DNA of 64,000 nt from Hymenopus coronatus (Eukaryota > Arthropoda > Insecta > Mantodea > Hymenopodidae). Below, one piece after another: positions 11,601-22,859 of this stretch. Below the pieces are notes generated by a model that saw nothing but the letters and a program-made list of their open reading frames with translations, made no database searches and was not told the origin of the DNA. Numbering within the stretch: the stretch's first letter is position 1; each line of letters opens with the position of its first letter. The position numbers and the translations under genes were made by a program. The stretch covers positions 11,132,501 to 11,196,500 of the forward strand of contig CM060880.1 in assembly GCA_030762935.1 (NCBI GenBank), in the 5' to 3' direction.

Positions 11601-14600
11601 TGCTGAACAGCCTAATTTCGGAGAGTGTAGATGTAGTGTTATTATTTAGCGCTATGGTTAGCGTGTGGGCATCGGGTTAAGATGTTGAGGGAGTTGGAGG
11701 TGCAACGCAGAACGTTCCAAAAACAATTGCATGAAACACCTCAATAGGTACACCTTTTGAAGGAGTTTATAAAATACTGTGTATTGCACATTACATTGCT
11801 TGGAAGCTTGGTGCTCGTGGTTGGGCCCGGAAGGCGTGAGAGACTTTAAAATCTGGAACCGTTAAGTGCCGCGTCCATGCTTGCGCCTGACAATATCGGA
11901 TCTGACCGCCCTTCAGGACTCTCCTCTCATCCCTTCTTCCTTGAGGTCACGTAAACCACAAAGGTCTCCAAGGGCATACACGCGGTGCTCTGACCCAGTG
12001 ACTGGGAACCCTGTCGGTGAGTAATTCTGATCCTAATTCTACTTAAATTATGTCCCCAAATTTACATGAACCATTACCAACCAAAGCTCGGAGAGCAGGA
12101 ACTATATTGAAACACAGAAAAAGGAACAAAATAAATTAATGACTAGGCAGAAAATAAGTAACAGAAGGTTTTTAAGTCATCTCTTTGCACATTTGCGCGC
12201 AATTTAGTTTATATAAATAGGGCTAGAAAATGAATAATATTCTAGGATGAAACCGTATGCTTTTATAGAAAAAAATTGTGGCATGTACCCATCAGATATT
12301 CCTCAAAATGCAACACAAACAAATATCAACATCCGATATATAATCTAACATATATTGCATATGTATTTTCAGTGTTTCTTTTCACACCTTATATTTCATT
12401 GTAAATGTCTATTTACCTCAGCATGAACGTTGAAGTATTTGGAATTCACACGAAGGCTTAACAGGTAGTGACGAAAACTTACTCCAACCTGTAGGAGAAA
12501 AAGGGTTTCATTATTCTGATTACGGTTATTCCTAATGGTAAAATTGTGTGGACAGTGTGTGGAGACAATGGATATCATGTACTCCACTGCAAGGCAAAAA
12601 TTCACCTGCTAACATTTTATCCAGATGACAAAAAAAAAAAAAGCCTTGTACAGGCACAGTGTGTTTAATAAATCTTATATCTAAGCAACATTGTCAGATA
12701 CTCGTGCGCTAGCAACGAGAATCCGGAAATGTGCAATTATACTTTTACAGAAGTTGCTAATTGTGGAAGCATGGGTAACTCATACTACGTAATAAACTAA
12801 TCCACTATAATGTTTTTCAAATGGGAAGAGTTCTACTCTGCAGCGAATGAGATACGTTATCGTGCTCAGCGTTGCCAGGTCGCTACCCCCCCCTCTTCAT
12901 ATTTCCCTCTCACTCGCACTCTGAGCATGCAAATCTACCTGGCGACATAATGTTTACTCATGTGTATTATGAAAATTATTTGAGCTAAAAAAAATCTGTT
13001 TTTTTACGGTTATGCTACGAACATTACTCCCTATCTTCTTCGTGAATTATTTTTTGCAAAATTTGAATATTTTGTCTCAGCGCAAGAAGCATTTATGAGA
13101 GACGGAATCACTTAACGCGTTACTCCCCAGTTGAGCGCGAATGCAATATGTCAACACAGCAGCACTCTGGTTGGCTGCCGGCCTGGTGCCACTCATCCCA
13201 TTTGAAAGTACTGTACGAGAGCAGATATCTCCCTCTCGCACCTCAGGCCGGTCCCTTCTACCTTCTTTTAGTAGTCTAGTAGTAACGGTGAGCAGGTTGT
13301 CCTCTAAACTAAACAAAACTCCCATCCAGTAAGAACAATTTTATAGATTACAGGGGGAAATGGTATTAATCCTCTTGTTAAAGCATTTTTATGTGGGTGT
13401 TAATTAATTTTTTCCCACACAAGCCGTGTAAAGGACATGAGTTGGATAAGAGAGACTGAAAAACGCATAGCCGAGATTTGAATCACGGATCTTCCTGACT
13501 CCATTCGGTCTGACTGACCCATCAGTTGGTTAATACCATGAAGCGGAACTTCTTATGACATAAGTCGCCATTGAGGTATAAATAATTTGAGATGTCCTAG
13601 TGGTTTACTTGAAAAAATGAGAGTCACTTGGGGAATTCATATCACGTGGTATGTTGCCATAGTAGCTTAGCGGTTAGAGCAAGCGCCGGAGACTGAGAGA
13701 TCCGTGGCTCGGATACCAGCTATGGCGTTGAATTTTTGAAAAGGATTCAACCTATCAATTGTATTTTATGTCCAAAAGGATAACGCTGTTGTGTTTTACT
13801 GTATAGAAGCCAAGCTGGAAGTAATTAAGAAGTGTTAAACTATGTTATTTTGATGAAATTGTAGTTAAAATATTGGTACCTGTTGATAAACACTAGTGGC
13901 GCCATCGCAGATGATAAAAAGTATTGCAACAGTAACAGATGCTTCACTGACAATCCACATGAGGTCACCACTAATTCCTTCCATCACCATGAAGATGATG
14001 TAGTAGACATACATAGTAATTGTGGCAACAAGGTACACGATCAGATGGCTGTAAACATTACAGTAGGCCGTTCCGATGTAAGTTGATAGTCGACTGAGCT
14101 CCAGCCAGAGTCCCATGTAGTTGAAAATTGTGTCAGAAGGCCGTGTAGAAGCCTCCAAGTCCTGCGGAGAAACAGAAGATTCACCCGTTGCCTTGTGAAA
14201 CATTTACACATTAAAATGTTAATGATATTTACTAAAATTAAATATGTTAAAGATATTTATATGAGGAATAAAATGTATTTCTTTAATTTTCTGAGAATAG
14301 CGTCTGAAACCCTCTTTATTCTGCATGAGTTTTGCTGAATTTTGCATAACTGGTAAACCGTCAGAGATAGACAAGAACATACGTAGAAAATGTAGATTTC
14401 GTCAAAACACAATTTATATCATATACCCTTTTTCGGGAGCTCACCATCCGAGATACTCCTTGATATGCGTTTCAGGTTTAAAATGCTTAACTTTTCTCAT
14501 ACGGGAATTTGTAAGCTCCTGACCATGCAAAGAAACAGATTTCAACAACATGGCAACCAGTTTTTAAAAGATTTGAGTATCACTTTGGCTTAGTGTATTC

Positions 14601-17600
14601 CCTTATTGACCTTCTACTTATAAGGAAGTAAGTAATAAGAACATTCTGTTAATGTTTATCTCGATTAGCATTGTGTTTGTTTGTAGAGCAGCTAGAGAAA
14701 GTCATGTGAATGGAACACATCAGATATTTTATAGTGTTTAACGCCCGCTTTTATTATAAATGGCATCGCAGGCGATAACAATGATGATCCACTGAATAAA
14801 GATGGAGTATGAGACGGCGGCAGAACCGGAGAACCCGGAGAAAACCAGCCCCTGCGCCGCTTTGCCAACCACAAATCCTACATGTGGTAGCTTGGGATCG
14901 AACCCAGGCTTTCTAGGTGAGAGGCTAGTAGTCTAACCACTTGGTCAGGCTATGCATAACATAGGAACAGTATAAAGCTATAGCACACCTGCTTGAAGTG
15001 CCGCAACATCGTCCTTGCGGCCATCTTGGCACTTCTACATAGAACTGCCCAGAGTATAACAACGAAGTTACGCAGCTGAAGCACCAGACAATACACAGTA
15101 ATGTCGCGATAGTTCCAAAATTCGAAAAACTGGTAGTCGTAGAAGAACAGCTCAGAAGTAACTTGCTGGATGATGAGCAATACAGTGGTCACCACAAGCA
15201 GAGTCATCAGGCGGCCGCGATGCAGACCAAACTCTAGGGACTTTTCTGTTCCCCGGGTGTACAGCTGCTGCACAAACAATACATACATTTGGATAGGTAG
15301 AGTCAGACTGAAAAATGCGGTCTCAAGCAGGTTGCTCTACCACTGAGCTACCATGGCAACATACTGGCATAGCACTGAATTTCTCAACTGAGCTAATATT
15401 TTGAGATGACAACACCAATGGCGACTATACCTATCAATACGGACGTTATATCACAACCTTATATGACAATTGAGCACCTCAGTTGTAACATATAGCTTAC
15501 CTGGAAGTTAACCCACTGAGAGAGTAACGTCGCTAGATGTCGGGCCTCGAACCAATGTGTGGCCGGCACAACAATAACCTCCGACGTCAGGACGAGAGCG
15601 AGTAAGCCGAAGATAGTAAGGGAGAATTCCGATGCACCCTTGAAGCTTTCGTTGAACCATTTGAGAAATGCAAGCCGCATGCCAACCAGAAAAACGCAGT
15701 AGGCAAAGAATGAGTAAAGCATGGGCCGCGAGACCAGGCTGAACCGAGCAGTACCTGAAACATGCATTACAATGTTGGAAAAATAAAAATAATGTATTTC
15801 AATCTTTTTAACATTACATTTTTGTGTAAATGTCAGTAACAATAACATACTTTATTTCAAATTGTCAATGTCGAAAATCAACAAAGAGTCAGTATAAAAT
15901 AATAAATAAATCAGTAGATTTAGTCAACTTATGTATGTATGCATTTGTATATATGTATATATCAGTGGCGTAGCGTGGTATATGGAATAGTATACGCACT
16001 CCAAAGTCTAATGCTTAGTAAAATAAAAGGAAAAAATCTTATGCGTTCCATTCACATCACTTTATCTACATCTGTGTAATAAATTGTTGTAAATAAGCTT
16101 GTTCTTCTACCTATTCCATGCTAATTGAGATAAACATTAACAAAAAAGGTCTTATTACTTAGTTCCTTATCAGTGGAAGGGAAATAAGAGAATACACTAG
16201 GCTAAACCGATAGTCAAATGTTTTAAAAGGTGGTTGCTGTATGATCCAACCACATGGAAGAACTGTTGTTCAAAACATATTTCTCAACAAGGTTTATATC
16301 AATACGATTAACGCAGCAGAAGCTTATAAACTAAGATAAAATACTAAGGTTAGTAATACATTACCCATAGCCATTGTCCCTGATATGTGCGTTGGTGTGT
16401 GTGTGGGTGGTGAATAAGTGAAATTAATTTGATATGCAGTAGAGTACAATGCGTGCAAACACATGAGCGTATCTCATTTTGTCCACTTACAATATGAAAC
16501 ACAAATTTCATAGTCTAGCGTGTTTTGAAAAGCTCTGAGCTATGTCTCTGCTGTGTTTATATACATCACTCCACCTATAGTCGGCTAGGGCAAAGCGCAG
16601 AGGAGGATCAACCGCGTGAGCTGTTACTTAAACATCTGAGATAGGGAATAATAGTCCTCCTAAAACACCGTGAACATTTTCTCATGAACATAACTGAAAA
16701 TAGTGAAAAAAACTGCAAATACTATATCATCACATCGTTCTCAAACACTGATACAAATATTTGCACTTATTCACCTCCCACCTTTTATACAAGGGCTTGA
16801 TAAAAAGTAATGAGAACTATTTTTGTTCATCTAAAATGACTTTATTGACAGAGGTACTAATAGTTACACACGTTCCAGATAATCGCCCCCGATATTTATG
16901 ACCTTTTGCTAAATGTTTGGGAGACACCCTTAACCATCTGCACGTCTATTTCTGTTGATGTCCCATGTTGACCGCCCTATAGCATGGGCAATGTCATCTC
17001 TGGTGACGTGCCGGATCCCTCGCAGTGGCTCAAGTCCGGTGAGTACGTTAGATGTTCCAGAATCTCCCATTGCCAGCGGCGCAAGATGTCCTGGACAGCA
17101 GCATCTTGCGCTGTCATACAGAATGGTGGGATACTGTTCCATGAAATATCACCGCTTTCGCCTGAGCGCTGGACGAAGGGAGTGTTGCAGGAACGTGCAG
17201 TAGCAGGCAGATCTTCCGATTCTCCTCGTCCAAAGAAAATGCACACTACACAAAATGCTGGGAAAGTGATGTTCACTGTGGCACATGCCATTGATGGGGG
17301 TAACCTACATCACCAAGGGTGACGATAGTCCCTGTGATTACTATCACTGTGCTAAAGTTAAAGAACCACTGCGAGGGATCCGGTACAACACCAGAGATGA
17401 CATTATCTATGTTAGGGAGCGGCCAATGCCGGATATCAATACAAATAGACGCGCAGATGTTTTACGACGCCTTCCAAACATTTGGCAAAAGGTCACAAAT
17501 AACAGAGGCATTATATTGAAGGTGTGTAACTATAAGTACCCCGTCAATAAAGTAATTTCAGAGAAAAACAAATCTGATGTGTTCCATTCGGATTACTTTC

Positions 17601-20600
17601 TTTCTCTACATCTCTGTAACAAATTCTTCTGTTTCATGCTAATCAAGATAAACATTAGCAGAAATAATCTTATTACTTAGTTCCTTATAAGTAGGAGGGA
17701 AATAAGGGAATAGAGAAGGCTAAACCGACAGTTAAATGTTTTAAAATGCTGTTGCTATGGGATTGAAAGCCACCGCTCTGACCATGAGATCTCAAATTAT
17801 TTTGAAAAGACATCCCAATGACCACTTACAATCTCATATGCACCCTGTCCCATGCATTATAGTTAAATATTAGGCCAATGTGTTTTTCCACAAAATTCAT
17901 GTTTATGATAGGAATTGGACGGATAGAGTCAGACTGAGAAATTGAAATCCTGTCTCTGGCATTGAATTTTTCAGTCTGACTCTACCTATACAACATTAAC
18001 TTTATCTTTTCAATGTATAAGTTTGGTGCCTACCTGAGGTAGAGAACTGTAGAGGCAGGACCCCCAGAAAGCGCAGAACTTGTAGAACTGGCATTATCTG
18101 TTGGGGGAGTGTCTTCTGAAAGCCTACTGCAGACGGTACAACGCGATGGCACCTGTCTTCTTCACTTGCTGTAATATTATAAAAACCTGATGTGATCCAT
18201 TCACAGGCCTTTCTCTACATTTTCAGCAGCAAACTATTCTTACCAAAGCTAATTCTTCTATGTCATTCTAATCAAGATAAACATTAGTCAAATGATCGTA
18301 TTACTTAGTCTCTTATAAGTATAAGGGTAATAAGGCTAAAGTGATAGTCAAATCTTTTAAAACATGTTGCTATATGATTAAAGTCGATAATTTTTGCACG
18401 GCCAGAAGTAAAACATAACAAACAGGAATGACACATTTAAATTCAAACCAATAGCAAGGAATATTTCGGATATGGCTAAATCCATAAAAAAGTATATGAC
18501 ATAAATTCCGTGCTTTAACAAGATCTGCTTTTTTATTTCTAGTTTTTTTTTCTATATCTTTCGGTTTATGGCTATGCAAAATTCGTTCTATTGCCAGAAA
18601 ATTCAAGACATACATTTTATTTTTCATATGGATAAATATCTTTAATGTACGGTATTTTAATAAAAGTCATTGAACCATTTTGGGGAAAATCAACTGCTTG
18701 CATATGAAGTATAGTTTAGGGTGATGGATTTTCTTGAATATGTTCGTGTAGCAGGCTTGATAGACTCGAACTTAAACATAGTTTGATGTTTATCCAACTT
18801 TTCGTTTTTAAGTTAGAGTGTTCAGACACCGAAAGACACACACCTTTTTGTAACAATGCTTTTCATACAGAGAACCCTAAAACGTGCATTTCCAGTGAAA
18901 TCTTGGAATCGAATTTTTGGGTGGAATGCAATAACTTCGTCGCCCTCCGTGGTGTAATGATTACCATGCTAACTTCATATACTCAAGCTCGCGGGTTCAA
19001 ACCCGGTGGAGGACGATGGATCTTTTTCGGGTGTAAAAATCCTTAGCATGGCTTCCTTCGGAAGGGAAGTTGGACCCGTGTTGTAGATTTACGGCACGTA
19101 AAAGAACCTCAAGCCTGATAGAGAGGCCTCTGAGCAAAATTAAGCGGTGTTTCACGCCCAGTATAGAATGGGACGCTGAAAATCACAGCAGTTAAAGAGC
19201 GTCCATAAATAACACGCCGTTTACATTTCGCAATAACTACTGTATAATAAGTAAACAAACAAATCTGGTATCTAAGTTCAGCATCTTACAAAAGATCTCG
19301 CACGAAGGTTTCCTTTTACAAGGCAAAATTTTAGATCCGCCTGGTTAGTGTGGTGGTAGCGTGTCTGCCTCACATTCAAAAGGTCGTGCGTTCGAATCTC
19401 CCTTAGTTTGAGTTACTCGGATAAGGTTTTTATCGGGGTTTTCTCTTGTCCTGAGAAGACGAATGTCAAGTAACTTTAAGCTCCATGGACCCCGAGATCA
19501 TTTGAGTATTATTTCAACCATTTCATCCAAAAAAAAAAAAAAAATAAAAATTGTATTATTTTTATAACTCCCGGTCTCGTGTGCCACAAGCGCTCCATAG
19601 AAATTGGACACAGGATGGATTACTCACACTTATAAAATATGCAGGAACGGCTGGTCATCTTCTCATTCAAAGAAACCAGTTCCTCTACAGTAACGCTTTA
19701 CTCGTTACTCACAGAACCTGTTTTGTTAAAGCTATGCACTAAATTCAATATTGCATTCTACACGGAAGCGGTCTGTCAGAATGTTTGTCACTCCAATTCA
19801 TATTTCCTAAGGTGTTTAACTTGTAAATGTGCTCGTATTGTGAATATACAACCATACTATAGTACGAATACACATTCACTCTAAAGTTTAATATCGCATT
19901 CAATGTATCCGACTTGTAGCAGATGAAGCACGATTTCTACCGAGCACTCGCCGCACGCGAGGTCGTGAATATCACTGAGACATACTGAACTCCGGTATCA
20001 CTTCACATGTAAGTTTCAGGAAAAGGCTAGAAAATGTAATTGCTAGCATGGGAACAATAGATAGATAGACAGAAAAAATTCTCTAGCGTTGGCGTATCCC
20101 TTCAATACAATTCACATGATTTTCTCGATATCACTGTAACACATTTTTGCTAAAAAGATTATTCTATCTATTTCACGATAATTGAGATAAACATTAGCAG
20201 ATATCTTCTTAATTACTTGCTTCCTTGTAAGTAGAAGGAAAATAAAGGAATACACTAGGCTAAAACGAATGTCTAAGCTCTTAAAAAGCTGGTTGCCATG
20301 TGGTTCAAATCCATTTTCTATGCAGGGCCAGGAGTGAGAAAAGTATTTTAAATTTGAAACAAATAACAAGGCGTATCTTAGAAATGGTGAATTCCACGAG
20401 AAAAACCTATGACATAAATTGTGTGTTTTAACGTGATCTTTATTCTTTGTACAGTAAATTTCTGCCTAACTCTAACGGTTTACCAGTTACGCAAAATTCA
20501 TTCAGAATAAAGAGAGCCTTAGAGGCTATTCCTAGTAAGTTCAACATATACATTTTATTTGTCATGTAAATATCTTTAATATACGATATTTTAATCAAAA

Positions 20601-22758
20601 TCGTTCTTCATTTTTGACAAAATCCTGGACATAGCAAGGAAACATTTCTCAGGCTTGAGCCTAAAATTGTGCAGTTGCAATTTCTGAAATACCCCTTCTA
20701 GGTTGTGCAATAACTGACTAAAATTATCGGCAAACACAACTATGTCATCTAAGTATACCAGTGCCTTTTTATATTTCAGATCATCTAGTAATTTAGCTCC
20801 TAAGGAACTGAAAAATCTTGGAGCATTCTTTTAACCACCACTCATTTTTTGAAATTCGTAGACACCAAGTGAAGTCGAAAAAGTTGTGAATTTTTTACTA
20901 TCTTTTGCCACTGGTACCTGAAAATAAACACTAAGTAGATCCAATGTGAAGTACCGTTTGGCATTTCCTAAATAGTTCAAAAGATCATCGATAAGGGGTA
21001 ACGAAAATATCGAATCCTCTGTAATTGCAACATTTCATTATTAAGTCCATTTTAATAATACAAAGTATTCTCTGTGTGACAGCACTTTTCTCAAATGGGA
21101 AATCATCTTTCGTTGGATACCTCTTTTGTTTTACTCTGTCATGCAAAGATAACCGAATTTCAATTGTTTCATATAGCGATAACTTTTAAAAAAATTTGCT
21201 ATCGCGATAGTGTAGTTTTTTCCCTTATTTCCGTCTTCTTACACCGAAGCAAGTAACAAGACACTTTCTGCTAATGTTTATCCGAATTAGTATGATGTAG
21301 ATAAATGAATAATCTTTTTTAAGAATAGGTGGTTAGAAGAACAGGCAGAGAAAGTAATGTGGATAATACATCAGATTTCTTACTTCTGTTATAAATCCTC
21401 GTGTTCATATTATTATTTCTGAGGTGCCTGGGAGAAGTGGTATAAGTGCAAAAATAGTATTTTACATTTGTACAGATTATAATTCGGAAGCAACCCAAGT
21501 AAAGTCCAGTCTTGGTTTGGTAAGTTTTAAATTATCACACTGATAATCTACATCTTTGTGCCGATAAAGTTACTGAAATTAGAAACAGCTGTTTGCGAGA
21601 AATTTCTGAAATTTCTTACTGAAAAATTACAGTTTATTTACTTATACCCCTTAACCCGACACCGGTGATTTATTTCATATTTACTTTCTATTTACTTCTA
21701 CGTTGTATTATTCGTATGCATTTTATAGTTCCCCAATAATGTTTACTTTCTTTACATGTGCTATGGGTATAGAGAAGGTATTGCATTCCATCAAAAATGT
21801 TATACCGATATTTCACCGGAAATGTGTGTCCATGAAAAGTAGGTAAAATATCAAACTTGGTATTTAAGTTTTAGTATCTTCCAGGGATGTGACACAGAGG
21901 TTCTGAGAAAAAAAACCCAATCCCAAACTACCCTTTACATGGAACAAATTTGAAAATGTTGATTCTCAAAAATTGCTCTAACGATTTTGATTAAAATACT
22001 GTATATTAAAGATATTTATATGGCAAATAAAATTATATCTTGCATTTTCTCGGAATATCCTCTAGAGACATTTATTCTGAATGAATCTTGCGTAACTGGT
22101 AAACCGTAAGAGATAGACAGAAACTTACTACACACAAAAAATGTAGATCACGTTAAAACACACAATCTATGACAAATTCGTTTATTTCGGGGAGCTGAAC
22201 CATTTCTGAGATATTCCTTGTTATTTGTTTCAGATTTAAAATCTTAAACTTTTCCCACACGGAAAGTTTTAAACTTCCGGCCGCGCATAGAGACGAATTT
22301 CAAGGCAGCCGGCTTTTAAAAGACTTGACTATCACTTCAGCGTAGTATATACCCTCATTTTCCTTCTACTTACAAGGAAGAAAGTAATTTAGACAGTTTC
22401 TGCTAATGTTTATCTCGATTATCATAAATTAGATAGAAGAATATGCTTTTTAACAATAATTTGTTACTGAGATGTAGAGAAAGCCATGTGAATGAAATAC
22501 ACCAGATTTATATGTTTAAAATCGAGAATTTGAATAACCAGTTTAAATTTTCGGTATTTCTGTGAGTATATTATTGTTATTATCATTATTATATTATTAT
22601 TATTATTATTATTATTGGTAAAAGTTACGCAATTCATCCTTGATCATAAGTAACTTACTATTGCTTGAACAATTCAGTCCAGATGGGCCCGTATGTTCTC
22701 CATTGTTGGGTGGATAGTACCACTGAGGCAGCTTTGACTTATTTTGTAATTCCATCAT
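7268..22758 (-). CDS. Gr-III: gustatory receptor, CO2-receptor-like, 8 coding exons
   Basis: The gene model joins eight minus-strand exons: 22659-22758, 18034-18168, 15501-15754, 14989-15267, 13880-14161, 12417-12488, 10289-10378 and 7268-7327. Together they encode 423 residues with intron phases 1,1,0,0,0,0,0, and every internal join keeps frame. Family evidence is the ALFIICDGA-like end of exon 5, PPVMSLNGYVTINRELL in exon 7 and TYLVVLVQF in exon 8, the signature of insect gustatory receptors. The NGY..INRELL motif resembles Drosophila Gr21a/Gr63a. Length is normal for the family. All acceptors have pyrimidine tracts; the donor after exon 7 (GTTTGT) is weak. It would be a seven-helix membrane receptor subunit with cytosolic N-terminus. 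Ligand is inferred, not shown. Confidence 0.8.
7380..8260. other. Gr-III last intron segment, partly GC-rich, no gene confirmed
   Basis: Open frames on both strands cross an acidic-codon run (seven Asp codons on the minus strand near 7775-7795). The minus-strand frame 7629-7871 starts next to a GC-rich stretch at 7890-7935. It matches no family I recognise and lacks splice or polyadenylation support. Confidence 0.3.
8546..9265 (-). repeat. Hairpin-ended element, full copy
   Basis: Starts ACTTTCTCTACACGTACT with the hairpin and ends CACATCAGA. It carries an (AT)n run at 8629-8667 and a GT tract near 8710-8740. Flanks are GTTT on the left and TTGT on the right, consistent with insertion between two T's. 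Confidence 0.75.
8629..8667. repeat. (AT)n microsatellite
   Basis: About 19 AT units inside the hairpin-ended element, in the part just inside its hairpin terminus. Confidence 0.95.
9474..10263 (+). repeat. Hairpin-ended element, full copy
   Basis: Starts TCTGATGTGTTCCATTCAC and ends with the hairpin and GAGAAAGT, flanked by A-runs on both sides. It has small internal deletions relative to 1327-2189. Its hairpin end lies about 25 bp from the donor of Gr-III exon 7. Confidence 0.75.
10289..10378 (-). CDS. Gr-III exon 7 (30-codon exon)
   Basis: Acceptor TTTTGTTACAG, 90 bp, encoding VDTFLRMLD... PPVMSLNGYVTINRELL SS. The donor TCA|GTTTGT lacks the usual purine at +3. A hairpin-ended element terminates about 25 bp downstream of it. 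Confidence 0.85.
10480..11320. repeat. Two diverged hairpin-ended element fragments in opposite orientation
   Basis: From 10480 to about 10980 the fragment is in plus orientation without its hairpin; from about 10990 to 11320 it is in minus orientation. Recognised by the CACCGGAAATAT, ACACGAAGATTTTC and AAATAAAATGT blocks. Confidence 0.55.
11330..12370. other. Intron of Gr-III, unassigned; possible transposon end
   Basis: A GT microsatellite at about 11410-11430 is followed by CCGGGTGTCCCAAAATTCAA, which looks like a DNA transposon terminus, and by about 170 bp of GC-richer sequence. I could not identify a family. Confidence 0.3.
12417..12488 (-). CDS. Gr-III exon 6 (24-codon mini-exon)
   Basis: Acceptor TTTCTCCTACAG, 72 bp, donor GAG|GTAAAT. 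It encodes VGVSFRHYLLSLRVN... ending HAE. The same-size exon occurs in Gr-II and a 75-bp version in Gr-I; the family equivalent is the loop after ICDxA. Confidence 0.8.
13640..13760 (+). repeat. tRNA-derived SINE, family F, partial
   Basis: GTAGCTTAGCGGTTAGAGCA resembles a tRNA A box and GGCTCGGATACC a B box, followed by the family tail CTATGGCGTTGAATTTTT. Related copies are at 15285-15400 and 31365-31600. Confidence 0.55.
13880..14161 (-). CDS. Gr-III exon 5 (helices 5-6)
   Basis: Acceptor TGTTTCTCCGCAG, 94 codons, donor CAG|GTACCA. It contains MGLWLELSRLSTYIGTAYC and VAILFIICDGA, both strongly family-like. Confidence 0.88.
14225..14723 (-). repeat. Hairpin-ended element, truncated
   Basis: Carries the internal and TCTGATG-end parts in minus orientation (ends GGAACACATCAGA) and lacks the hairpin half. 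It lies in the intron between Gr-III exons 4 and 5, within about 65 bp of exon 5. Confidence 0.65.
14725..14955 (-). repeat. tRNA-derived SINE, family D
   Basis: On the minus strand a tRNA-like head (CTGACCAAGTGGTTAGACTA, then GGGTTCGATCC) is followed by a body with CGGCGCAGGGGCTGGTTTTC and a tail near TTAAACACTA. Copies with the same body are at 50560-50840, 58865-59080 and 62430-62600. Confidence 0.65.
14989..15267 (-). CDS. Gr-III exon 4
   Basis: This exon has 93 codons, the same as its Gr-I counterpart. The acceptor is in a duplicated CAGCAG; I chose the upstream AG (exon starts QLYTRG) because it keeps length equal to Gr-I. The donor is CAG|GTGTGC. Two hydrophobic stretches are visible. 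Confidence 0.8.
15285..15400 (-). repeat. tRNA-derived SINE, family F
   Basis: On the minus strand it reads TAGCTCAGTGGTAGAGCAAC, an A-box-like sequence, followed by the family tail with TCAGTCTGACTCTACCTATCC. It starts about 20 bp upstream of Gr-III exon 4. Confidence 0.6.
15501..15754 (-). CDS. Gr-III exon 3 (membrane helices 1-2)
   Basis: Acceptor GCATGTTTCAG, 254 bp, donor CAG|GTAAGC. It encodes two hydrophobic stretches and ends LLSQWVNFQ, parallel to INKWEHFQ in Gr-I and LQQWVELE in Gr-II. Its length equals that of Gr-II exon 3. Confidence 0.85.
15860..16800. other. Gr-III intron 2, distal part
   Basis: Apart from a partial plus-strand hairpin-ended element at about 16035-16250, starting TCTTATGCGTTCCATTCAC, I see nothing coding or structured. 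Confidence 0.4.
16800..17570. pseudogene. Inverted pair of mariner-type transposase remnants
   Basis: The minus strand from about 17290 to 16860 encodes LTYSPDLSHCE and, in another frame, EPLRGIRHVTRDDIAHAIGR. The plus strand from about 17300 to 17550 encodes KEPLRGIRYNTRDDI and INTNRRADVLRRLPNIWQKV. Both are the C-terminal third of the same mariner-type transposase, placed tail-outward. The outer ends mirror each other (GTTACACACGTTCCAGATAA on the left, AAGGTGTGTAACTATAAG on the right, with the ATTGACxxxGTACTxATAG block). Each half is frame-shifted and lacks the first catalytic block. Confidence 0.6.
17570..17765 (+). repeat. Hairpin-ended element, 5' part
   Basis: Starts AATCTGATGTGTTCCATTCG and is cut after about 195 bp. 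Confidence 0.6.
17915..17990. repeat. Short inverted repeat from SINE family F tails
   Basis: GATAGAGTCAGACTGAGAAAT and its inverse TTTTCAGTCTGACTCTACC flank about 25 bp, forming a foldback made of two SINE-F tail fragments. Confidence 0.5.
18034..18168 (-). CDS. Gr-III exon 2
   Basis: Acceptor TATAATATTACAG precedes the exon. It has two bases, then 44 codons ending VLRFLGVLPLQFSTS, then one base and donor G|GTAGGC. The LRFLGVLPL segment is the family's landmark before the first membrane helix. Phase 1 at both ends matches exon 1 and exon 3. Confidence 0.75.
18186..18942 (+). repeat. Hairpin-ended element, 3' hairpin lost
   Basis: Starts CCTGATGTGATCCATTCAC and runs to GGGTGGAATGCAATAACTTC, where the hairpin should follow; a SINE begins there instead. 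Confidence 0.65.
18945..19240 (+). repeat. tRNA-derived SINE, family A
   Basis: The head TGGTGTAATGATTACCATGC with GCGGGTTCAAACCC is tRNA-like. The body holds GGATCTTTTTCGGGTGTAAA and GGCTTCCTTCGGAAGGGAAG, with the end near GTTAAAGAGCGTCCATAAAT. Copies are at 30345-30590 and, inverted, at 44985-45250. Confidence 0.75.
19325..19530 (+). repeat. tRNA-derived SINE, family C
   Basis: The head TTAGTGTGGTGGTAGCGTGT with CGTGCGTTCGAATCTCC is tRNA-like; the body contains ACTCGGATAAGGTTTTTATC and it ends near a poly-A-type tail at 19529-19545. A diverged inverted relative is at 49790-49945. Confidence 0.7.
20095..20625 (+). repeat. Hairpin-ended element, 5' part
   Basis: Starts near ATACAATTCACATGATTTTC and is interrupted at about 20625 where the Gypsy remnant begins. 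Confidence 0.6.
20600..21065 (-). pseudogene. Gypsy-type LTR retrotransposon reverse transcriptase remnant
   Basis: The minus strand reads, with frame breaks, DLLxxYF...YQWQKIVKN, a PFGL-region equivalent, then VYLDDIVVFADNFSQLLHNL and KLQLHNFRLKPEKCFLAMSR. The YLDD box with VVFADN and the LKPEKC block identify Gypsy-class reverse transcriptase. No LTRs, integrase or protease are visible nearby, so this is an isolated decayed fragment within Gr-III intron 1. Confidence 0.8.
21175..21375 (-). repeat. Hairpin-ended element fragment
   Basis: TCTGATG-end part in minus orientation, ending GTGGATAATACATCAGA; the other half is missing. Confidence 0.6.
21745..22506 (-). repeat. Hairpin-ended element, near-full copy
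   Basis: Starts ACTTTCTTTACATGTGCTAT with a decayed hairpin and ends GAAATACACCAGA. It lacks about 70 bp around the GT tract. It lies about 150 bp downstream of Gr-III exon 1. Confidence 0.7.
22575..22618. repeat. (ATT)n microsatellite
   Basis: An imperfect run of ATT units about 40 bp downstream of the Gr-III exon 1 donor. Confidence 0.9.
22659..22758 (-). CDS. Gr-III exon 1 (N-terminus)
   Basis: ATG at 22758 opens MMELQNKSKLPQWYYPPNNG and ends after GLNCSSN plus one base at donor A|GTAAGT. Homology to the first exon of Gr-IV, including a phase-1 donor and the start context, fixes the start. Confidence 0.7.
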
Positions 22759-22859
22759 GCTGAAAAAGTGCGCATCATCTTCAATTGTTACACACGCACT
22801 GCAACACAATGTGAGCCATGTCTCTGTTTGACGTGTAATAATGCATTACACTGACATTA

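Noticed and set aside
13077..13332. Overlapping open frames on both strands in Gr-III intron 5
   Set aside because: No motif, no splice support; likely chance in a GC-richer patch.
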